The position numbers and the translations under genes were made by a program. Of a stretch of DNA of 15,807 bases, positions 1 through 5,157 are shown one piece after another. The notes under the pieces were generated by a model. That model did not search any database and had not been told where the DNA came from. It saw only the letters and a program-made list of their open reading frames with translations. The stretch is taken from positions 1 through 15,807 of the forward strand of contig JAFAAX010000033.1 of NCBI GenBank assembly GCA_023426345.1. The letters run 5' to 3'. Every line of letters starts with the position of its first letter. Within the stretch, counting starts at the first letter, position 1. This DNA comes from Actinomycetes bacterium (GTDB lineage: Bacteria; Actinomycetota; Actinomycetes; Actinomycetales; Actinomycetaceae).

Positions 1-1331
1 GCGTGGACGGCGTCGACGGGCGCCGCGGTCCGGGCGGCGGGGACGCCCTTGTCGACGGTCGGTGAGGGCGACGCCCCCTCCGGCTCCTCGGGCTTCCGCG
101 GCTCCTCGCCGGGGGCGCCCGTGTCGCCGGGGCTCCCGGCGATGCCGGAGAGCTCCGAGGCCAGGCGCGCGACGAGTTCGCGCGACTCGTCGTGCTCGAC
201 GGTGACGATCTCCTGCGGCTGGATGCGGCTGACGGGCCGGGTCCACGGCTCTTCGTCGGCCAGCCAGGCGATGAGGTTCTCCCGCAGATAGCACCGCAGG
301 TCCCACAGGTCTCCAGAGTTGCGGGCCGACACCAGGACGCGCACGGTGACGGAGTCGCGGTCGGAGCCCGTCATCTGGACGTTCCAGGTGCGCCCGTCCC
401 ACAGGTCCGTCGCGAGCAGCAGCTCCTCGACCCGCGCGCGGATCTGCGCCATCGGCGCCAACCAGTCGACCACGAGCTCGACGTTTCCCAGCTGCCGGGC
501 GGCCCGGCGCGTCCAGTTCTCGAACGACTTCGTGGTGAAGAAGGTCGAGGGGACGATGAGGCGGCGCTCGTCGGCGGCGCGGATGACGACGTAGGTGAGC
601 GTGATCTCCTCGACGGCTCCCGACCCGCCGTCCTGGTCGATGACCACCACGTCGCCCACCCGGATCGCGTCGGTGAAGGCCAGCTGGATGCCGGCGAACA
701 GGTTCCCCAGCGTCGACTGGGCGGCCAGGCCCGCGACCACGGAGATGAGGCCCGCGGAGGCCAACAGGGCGGACAACGCGCTCTTCGCGCCCGGGAAGGT
801 GACGAACACGCTCCACGCGACGCCCAGGATGACGATGATCGCCTGCGTGAGGCGGCGCAGCACCTGGGCCTGGGTCTCGTAGCGCCGGGCCCGGCCGGAG
901 TCGGCCGCGTGACGCAGCCGCGCGGCGTCCTCGACGATCCAGCAGGCCGCGAACGCCACCCACGTCGTCGCCAGGATCGCGGCCAGCAGGAGGACCGCCT
1001 TGAGCACGCCCACCAGCCTGCCGTTGGCCAGCTGGGAGAGATCCGTGTCGGCCAGAGCGATGCTCTGCCCGGTCCAGGCGCCCCAGGCCATGAGCGCCCA
1101 GTACGCGGGGCCGCGCATCCGCCCCAGGGCCGCCGAGAGCACGGCGGAACGGTGGAAGGCGGCCTTGGCGGCCATGGAGACGACCAGCGCCACCAGGGCG
1201 CCCGCGACGACGCCGATGGCGATCGCCAGCACCAGCCGTCCGATGTTGAGTGCGCCCGTGACGGCGCTCTCCGCGTCCGCGAACGGGCGGAGGAACGGGG
1301 ATGTCATCGCCGTGGCAATCGGGAGGAGCAT
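1..1331 (-). CDS. MscS-family mechanosensitive ion channel (3' end beyond window)
   Basis: Small-conductance mechanosensitive channels sit in the cytoplasmic membrane and release solutes on osmotic downshock. The 443 visible codons read as several hydrophobic segments (about residues 23-50, 95-125 and 155-175), then a pore-lining helix rich in Ala/Gly leading to QSTLGNLF (205-212). The cytoplasmic beta-domain follows, with DAIRVGDVVVI and VEEITLTYVVI followed by RLIVPSTFF, which is the order typical of MscS. A proline/glutamate-rich tail begins near residue 395 and the frame is still open at the window edge. The ATG at 1331 is chosen because no hydrophobic sequence precedes it and a TAGGCT hexamer lies 6 bp upstream, suggesting a leaderless transcript; I see no Shine-Dalgarno sequence. 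It is divergent from the tRNA cluster. The family call is firm; the specific physiological role is inferred. Confidence 0.9.
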   Translation of the reverse strand, partial: MLLPIATAMTSPFLRPFADAESAVTGALNIGRLVLAIAIGVVAGALVALVVSMAAKAAFHRSAVLSAALGRMRGPAYWALMAWGAWTGQSIALADTDLSQLANGRLVGVLKAVLLLAAILATTWVAFAACWIVEDAARLRHAADSGRARRYETQAQVLRRLTQAIIVILGVAWSVFVTFPGAKSALSALLASAGLISVVAGLAAQSTLGNLFAGIQLAFTDAIRVGDVVVIDQDGGSGAVEEITLTYVVIRAADERRLIVPSTFFTTKSFENWTRRAARQLGNVELVVDWLAPMAQIRARVEELLLATDLWDGRTWNVQMTGSDRDSVTVRVLVSARNSGDLWDLRCYLRENLIAWLADEEPWTRPVSRIQPQEIVTVEHDESRELVARLASELSGIAGSPGDTGAPGEEPRKPEEPEGASPSPTVDKGVPAARTAAPVDAVH

Positions 1332-1337
1332 GGGTCC

Positions 1338-1343
1338 AGCCTA
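1338..1343 (-). promoter_or_regulatory. -10 element of a probable leaderless promoter for the MscS gene
   Basis: On the minus strand TAGGCT is followed by exactly six bases (GGACCC) and then the ATG. A TANNNT box at this distance places the transcription start at or next to the A of the start codon, the usual layout of leaderless genes in Actinomycetota. No convincing -35 hexamer is visible. The same geometry occurs in front of the RlmA-like gene at 15254-15266. Confidence 0.5.
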
Positions 1344-1427
1344 GGAGCAGAGGCTGGGAGCCGGCCGGAAGACGCCGCCCGGACCCCCGCGAGGACGGCC
1401 CGGTGAGCGTGTTCACACCGCCGTGTT

Positions 1428-1457
1428 TTGCCTTGGGCCGCCGATTCTGCCTATGAT
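1428..1457 (+). promoter_or_regulatory. Promoter of the tRNA cluster
   Basis: TTGCCT (1428-1433) and TATGAT (1452-1457) are separated by 18 bp, a good match to a housekeeping sigma-factor promoter. Transcription would start near 1464, about 50 bp before the first tRNA, and no coding region lies between. The three tRNA genes follow on the same strand and end at a hairpin terminator, so they are probably transcribed as one unit. Confidence 0.65.
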
Positions 1458-1515
1458 CATCCCCGTCCTCGGGTGGCGGTTTCCGAATGGAGACCGGCGC
1501 GTGAGCGGCCACCGG

Positions 1516-1588
1516 GCCCCCATCGTCTAGTGGCCCAGGACATCGCCCTTTCACGGCGACGACACGGGTTCGAATCCCGTTGGGGGTA
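1516..1588 (+). tRNA. tRNA-Glu (anticodon UUC)
   Basis: The 73-nt cloverleaf has acceptor strands GCCCCCA and TGGGGGT (one G-U pair) and discriminator A1588. The anticodon stem is TCGCC/GGCGA around loop CTTTCAC, giving anticodon TTC, and the T-arm carries GGGTTCGAATCCC. CCA is not encoded. It is first in a three-tRNA cluster. Confidence 0.96.
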
Positions 1589-1652
1589 CTCCTCGGAGGA
1601 CCCGGTCGGAGCCCGGGAGGACATAACTGAATAGGTCTTGGACCTGTTCCAA

Positions 1653-1726
1653 GGCCCCGTAGCGCAGTTGGTGAGCGCGCCGCCCTGTCACGGCGGAGGT
1701 CGCGGGTTCAAGTCCCGTCGGGGTCG
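1653..1726 (+). tRNA. tRNA-Asp (anticodon GUC)
   Basis: The 74-nt cloverleaf has acceptor GGCCCCG/CGGGGTC with one G-U pair and discriminator G1726. The anticodon stem CCGCC/GGCGG encloses CTGTCAC, giving anticodon GTC. The T-arm is CGGGTTCAAGTCCCG. CCA is not encoded. A 64-bp spacer separates it from tRNA-Glu; this contains a 6-bp inverted repeat (CTTGGA/TCCAAG) just upstream that could serve RNA processing. Confidence 0.96.
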
Positions 1727-1756
1727 CCGACCTGACCGGTAGGTCCGGTCTTCTCT

Positions 1757-1829
1757 GGCTCTGTAGCTCAGTTGGTAGAGCGTTCGACTGAAAATCGAAA
1801 GGTCACCGGATCGACGCCGGTCGGAGCCA
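1757..1829 (+). tRNA. tRNA-Phe (anticodon GAA)
   Basis: The 73-nt cloverleaf has acceptor GGCTCTG/CGGAGCC and discriminator A1829. The anticodon stem TTCGA/TCGAA encloses CTGAAAA, giving anticodon GAA. The T-arm stem is ACCGG/CCGGT with loop ATCGACG, so position 54 is A where most elongator tRNAs have T. CCA is not encoded. It is the last gene of the cluster and is followed directly by a terminator hairpin. Confidence 0.95.
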
Positions 1830-1835
1830 CCGTCC

Positions 1836-1867
1836 CTCGCCCCCCGCTCCACTCGGCGGGGGGCGAG
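1836..1867 (+). terminator. Hairpin terminator of the tRNA cluster
   Basis: A perfect 11-bp stem (CTCGCCCCCCG at 1836-1846, CGGGGGGCGAG at 1857-1867) with a 10-nt loop begins 7 bp after tRNA-Phe. It has no T-run behind it, as is common for GC-rich actinobacterial terminators. Confidence 0.75.
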
Positions 1868-1943
1868 TCGTCGTCCGCGAGAGGGCTCCGACTATTCCTC
1901 TCCCCTTTTCTCGCATGATCATTCATCCATTTGCATATTTCTG

Positions 1944-2001
1944 GGGAATCGCATTCCCGTCGCCCTGGAATGTTCTTCTCCTCAACAATTCGGAGCATTC
2001 C
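1944..2001. promoter_or_regulatory. Cluster of GGAAT inverted repeats, possible operator
   Basis: GGGAAT-CGC-ATTCCC (1944-1958) is a perfect 6-bp inverted repeat. It is followed by GGAATG (1967-1972) and its complement CATTCC (1996-2001), the latter ending 9 bp before the -35 box of the HEPN-like/pentapeptide gene. The pattern resembles a regulator-binding region. The strip is visibly less GC-rich than its surroundings. Function is inferred only from position. Confidence 0.35.
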
Positions 2002-2009
2002 GGATCTCC

Positions 2010-2038
2010 TTGACGCACACGCATTCGTCCACTAGCGT
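2010..2038 (+). promoter_or_regulatory. Candidate promoter of the HEPN-like/ABC-like two-gene unit
   Basis: TTGACG (2010-2015), 17 bp, then TAGCGT (2033-2038). The -35 is strong and the -10 keeps the conserved TA and final T. Transcription from about 2045 would give a 30-nt leader carrying GAAGGGGAAC ahead of the ATG at 2075. Confidence 0.5.
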
Positions 2039-2074
2039 CCCGTTTCAGCTCGGCATGCTCGAAGGGGAACGGTC

Positions 2075-3856
2075 ATGGAGAAGAGCGGCAGCCGAATCGG
2101 CTCCGACAATAGAAGCACTCTGCCCGCGGTCGCCTCTCCGAAAGGCCTCCACGGAGCGTCGGCGAGAATCGCGCCGCCCCCGCGCGCAGAGGCGGATGCG
2201 CCGCCGATCTCCAACCGCCAGCTCGTCTCCGTCGGTCTCGAACTCCTCCGAGGCCCTCTGTCATTGTTCGTCTGCCGCGGAATCGCTGAGTCCTACGGGT
2301 CGCCGTGGTGGACGGAAGGCGTTCTGGAGACCCTGATCTATGAGAAGGCGCCGACCGTCCAGGATGTCATTCGACATCGCCGGCTTCCCGAATCGGGAAC
2401 GCTGGAGGAATGCGCGGATTCACTGGATGTCAGTGCCTGCCTGATTCTCCTGACAAAGGAATGGTCCCGGATCTTCGGACCCGTCCTCGGCCCGAATCAC
2501 CGGTGGTGGGCCTTTGAACTGATCGCCGTCCGTCAGGTGAACAAAGACCTCTCGGACGCGGACCATCCGGGCGATTTCACGTGGCGCGCCCTGGACACGA
2601 TGTTCCGCGTGTGCGAGCCCCTCGACCGAGAGACCGCGGAGAAGATCCTCGTCCTGCGCTCGGAGGTGGACCTGTCCTCCTACCGCCCGGTTCCGGGGGC
2701 CGTCGCCGCCATCGAGCCCGCAACCGCAACCGCGGACGCCGGCACCGACGACGGCCGGCCGGACGCGCCCGAGGAGGCGCTGGAGGCGACGGGCCCCGAC
2801 CTGTCGGGCGCGGATCTGCGCAGGATGTCCTTCAACGGGGCCAACCTGGCGGGCGCCGACTTCACCCGCGCGAACCTCACCGACATCAACCTCTCCGGCG
2901 CGAACCTCACGCGGGCCGTCTTCACGGAGGCCCTGCTGGGCAACGCGGACCTCACCGGCGCCGATCTGACGGGCGCGGTCTTCGGGCGCACGGCCTTCTC
3001 GGTGACGCGCTACGAGGGCGGCCCGGGCCCCAGCAGGTGGCGCACGCGCGGCGCCAACCTGTCGCGCGCGATCCTCGACCGGGCGACCCTGGACTTCGCC
3101 GGCTGCGACCTGCGGCGCGTCAACCTCTCCGGCGTCAACCTGGCGGGCGCGGACTTCACCGGCGCGAACCTCTCCGATGCGAACCTGTCCGGCGCGGACC
3201 TCACCCGGGCGGTTTTCGACGACACGCAGCTGGGGAACACGGATCTCACCGGCGCGGACCTCACCGGCGCCGTCTTCCGGCGCTCCACGCTGACGATCAC
3301 CCGGTACGAGGTCGGCCCAAAGCTCGATCGGAGGCGCACGCGCGGGGCCAATCTCTCCCACGCGACGCTGGACGGCGCGACGCTGGACTTCGCCGGCTGC
3401 GACCTGCGGGCGGTCAACCTCAGCGGCACCGACCTGGCGGGCGCCGACTTCACGGACGCGCGGCTCAGCGACGCGAACCTCAGCAGCGCGGACCTCTCGC
3501 GGGCGATCCTTCGCAACGCGAAGCTGGACAACGCGGATCTCACCGACGCGAACCTCGCCGGAGCGGTCTTCGAGCACACGACGCTCTCCGTCACGCGCTA
3601 CGAGAGCGGCGCCCGCCTGGACAAGTGGAAGACCCGGGGGGCGAACCTGTCGCGCGCCACGCTCGACGGGGCGCACCTGAACTTCGCCCACTGCGACCTC
3701 CAGTCCGTGAACCTCAGCGAGACGAACCTCGAGGGCGCCGACTTCACCCACGCGAACCTGGCAGGAGCCCACTTCGAGGGGGCCTGCCTGCGCGGGGCGA
3801 CACTCAAGGGGGCCAACATCCAGGAGGCCCACACGGCCGGCGTCCAGTGGGACTGA
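2075..3856 (+). CDS. Swt1-type HEPN-like domain fused to a pentapeptide-repeat domain
   Basis: A 593-residue protein of two parts. Residues 45-205 resemble the Swt1-type HEPN domain that often opens prokaryotic defence-associated proteins: LELLRGPLSLFV, LLTKEWSRIFGPVL, then an ELIAVRQVNKD stretch followed by TWRALDTM and CEPLDRETAEKI. In active members the central motif reads RNxxxH; here it is R153-Q-V-N-K-D158, so the catalytic His is absent and RNase activity is doubtful. Residues 206-241 are an Ala/Pro/acidic linker. Residues 242-593 are tandem pentapeptides of the A(D/N)LxG type, which normally fold as a right-handed beta-helix, arranged in 98-residue super-repeats. No signal peptide or membrane segment is seen. 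The ATG at 2075 has GAAGGGGAAC as a plausible ribosome site. The first 500 bp use more A/T than the rest, hinting at a different origin for the N-terminal part. The next gene starts 19 bp downstream. Pentapeptide content is certain; the HEPN assignment is by recognition of pattern. Confidence 0.85.
   Translation: MEKSGSRIGSDNRSTLPAVASPKGLHGASARIAPPPRAEADAPPISNRQLVSVGLELLRGPLSLFVCRGIAESYGSPWWTEGVLETLIYEKAPTVQDVIRHRRLPESGTLEECADSLDVSACLILLTKEWSRIFGPVLGPNHRWWAFELIAVRQVNKDLSDADHPGDFTWRALDTMFRVCEPLDRETAEKILVLRSEVDLSSYRPVPGAVAAIEPATATADAGTDDGRPDAPEEALEATGPDLSGADLRRMSFNGANLAGADFTRANLTDINLSGANLTRAVFTEALLGNADLTGADLTGAVFGRTAFSVTRYEGGPGPSRWRTRGANLSRAILDRATLDFAGCDLRRVNLSGVNLAGADFTGANLSDANLSGADLTRAVFDDTQLGNTDLTGADLTGAVFRRSTLTITRYEVGPKLDRRRTRGANLSHATLDGATLDFAGCDLRAVNLSGTDLAGADFTDARLSDANLSSADLSRAILRNAKLDNADLTDANLAGAVFEHTTLSVTRYESGARLDKWKTRGANLSRATLDGAHLNFAHCDLQSVNLSETNLEGADFTHANLAGAHFEGACLRGATLKGANIQEAHTAGVQWD
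2801..3853 (+). repeat. 294-bp (98-codon) super-repeat inside the pentapeptide gene
   Basis: Each unit contains a pentapeptide block with LDFAGCDLR, VNLSG and NLAGADF, then a non-pentapeptide insert of the form VTRYExG...RTRGANLS. The Tyr codon of that insert falls at 3011, 3305 and 3599 (residues 313, 411, 509), exactly 294 bp apart. A partial unit precedes the first insert and a partial unit follows the third. The units are similar in protein and in DNA, pointing to duplication of a whole module rather than drift of single pentapeptides. Confidence 0.85.
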
Positions 3857-3875
3857 GACGTCCCGGGCGTGGACA

Positions 3876-5111
3876 ATGGAGGGCATGACGTCCTCACACA
3901 CCCCCTCCCGCCGCCGATGGTGGCCATGGCGCCACCGCGACCGCGACGCGTCGGGGACCGCTCGCGCGGACGAGGCCCGCGCGCTGCCGGCCGGTCGCGC
4001 GCAGGCGTCCCTGTCCGCGGGCGTCGTACTGTCCGCGCACGGCGCGCCGGACGCGGCCTCCGCCGACGTCCTCGAGCTCGACATCGCGCGAGGCAGCTTC
4101 ACCGCGCTGGTCGGCGGGCCCGGATCGGGCGTCACCACCGTGATACGCCTACTGTCCGGCCTGGAGACGCCGCCGGACATCGTCCTCCGGCTCGACGGGC
4201 GCCCCTTCCCGCCGCCGACGGACAGCGCGCCCATCGGCATCAGCCCGCGCCGCCCCGGCCCGGGGCTCTTGTTCCGCCGCGCCTCCCTGGTCCCCTCCCT
4301 CACCGTCCGGCAGAACATCCTCCTTCCCGCCGTCACCGCGGGCCTGCCCGTTTCCGAGGAGCGGCTCGCCGCGCTGACGGCGATGACCACGACCGCGGGC
4401 CTGCTCGACCGCCGCCCCGGAGAGCTCACCGGCGATGAGCAGCAGCGCGTCGCGCTGGCGAGGGCGCTCATCACCGATCCCGCCGTCCTCCTGGCCGAGG
4501 ATCCCGTCGCCGGACTCGATCCGGCCGACGCCCGCGCGCTGATCCGGCTGCTCCGCGGGGTCGTCTCGGAGTCGGGACGGACCGTCGTGCTGTCCACCGA
4601 CGACGCGGACCTCGCCGCCGCGGCCGACCGCGTCCTGGTCCTGGCCGAGGGGCGGATCGTGCACGATCTCCGGCCGTCCTCCTCGGAGGAGATCCGCGCG
4701 CTCCTCCGCGGACCCGACGCCGACGCGGCGGCCGGCGCCCCCCGCGACGCCGCGGCAGCCGAGGACCAGCACGTCCAGGCCACCGACCACTCGCTGCCGA
4801 CATGGCGCATCCCCCAGGCGGATCGCCGCATCCCGGTCGCCGCGGCGTCCGTCCCCGTCTACGACGACGACCCGCGGACCCAGGAGATCGCCCTGCTGGC
4901 GGTCGAGCAGGTCCGCGCCATCGACCAAGCGACCGCGCGCTCCGCCGCCGCCCATGACGCGCTGCGGGAGGAACTGGGCGCCGAAGCCGTCCAGGCGTCC
5001 CTCAACCGCCTCTCGCCGGGCAAGGGGCTTCCCGCGGACTCCGCGCGCGTCGTCGACGAGGCGCAGCGCATCCTCGGGGACCTGCCCGGCCCGATCATGC
5101 CCGAGGAGTAG
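3876..5111 (+). CDS. ABC-ATPase-like protein with degenerate catalytic motifs
   Basis: A 411-residue protein whose residues 65-260 align in order with a LolD/MacB-type ABC ATPase, but each catalytic motif is changed. Walker A reads GGPGSGVTT (80-88), with V86 in place of the invariant Lys. The Q-loop position is R134 (LLFRRAS). The signature LSGGQ is LTGDEQQR (184-191). Walker B ends LLAED (E208-D209) instead of DE, and the H-loop His is D242 (LSTDDAD). The D-loop GLD and the flanking hydrophobic strands are kept. ATP hydrolysis is therefore unlikely. A basic, Trp-rich N-terminus and a ~150-residue C-terminal extension without recognisable domain flank the core. No permease gene is adjacent. 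The ATG at 3876 gives the longest form; ATG 3885 is an alternative, and neither has a well-placed Shine-Dalgarno sequence. It lies 19 bp behind the pentapeptide gene, so the two are probably co-transcribed. Role unknown; a nucleotide-sensing or scaffolding role is only a guess. Confidence 0.8.
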   Translation: MEGMTSSHTPSRRRWWPWRHRDRDASGTARADEARALPAGRAQASLSAGVVLSAHGAPDAASADVLELDIARGSFTALVGGPGSGVTTVIRLLSGLETPPDIVLRLDGRPFPPPTDSAPIGISPRRPGPGLLFRRASLVPSLTVRQNILLPAVTAGLPVSEERLAALTAMTTTAGLLDRRPGELTGDEQQRVALARALITDPAVLLAEDPVAGLDPADARALIRLLRGVVSESGRTVVLSTDDADLAAAADRVLVLAEGRIVHDLRPSSSEEIRALLRGPDADAAAGAPRDAAAAEDQHVQATDHSLPTWRIPQADRRIPVAAASVPVYDDDPRTQEIALLAVEQVRAIDQATARSAAAHDALREELGAEAVQASLNRLSPGKGLPADSARVVDEAQRILGDLPGPIMPEE

Positions 5112-5157
5112 CCGTCCTCCCGTCCGGCGCACCCGCCTCGTCTCCCGTCGGGTCCGC

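Noticed and set aside
192..1406. A 404-codon plus-strand open frame over the MscS gene
   Set aside because: The minus strand encodes a recognisable MscS domain; the plus-strand product is Arg/Asp/Gly-rich with no family resemblance and no ribosome site.
1428..1634. A 68-codon plus-strand frame across tRNA-Glu
   Set aside because: It consists of the tRNA promoter and the tRNA gene itself.
1757..2074. Prophage or island attachment site at tRNA-Phe
   Set aside because: No integrase gene is present and no second copy of the tRNA 3' end was found in the window, so an att pair cannot be supported.
2420..4831. An 803-codon minus-strand open frame across the HEPN-like/pentapeptide gene and into the ABC-like gene
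   Set aside because: It is the antisense of clearly recognisable plus-strand proteins; its repetitive Val/Arg/Gly/Glu composition mirrors the pentapeptide codons, and the absence of stops follows from GC-rich codon bias.
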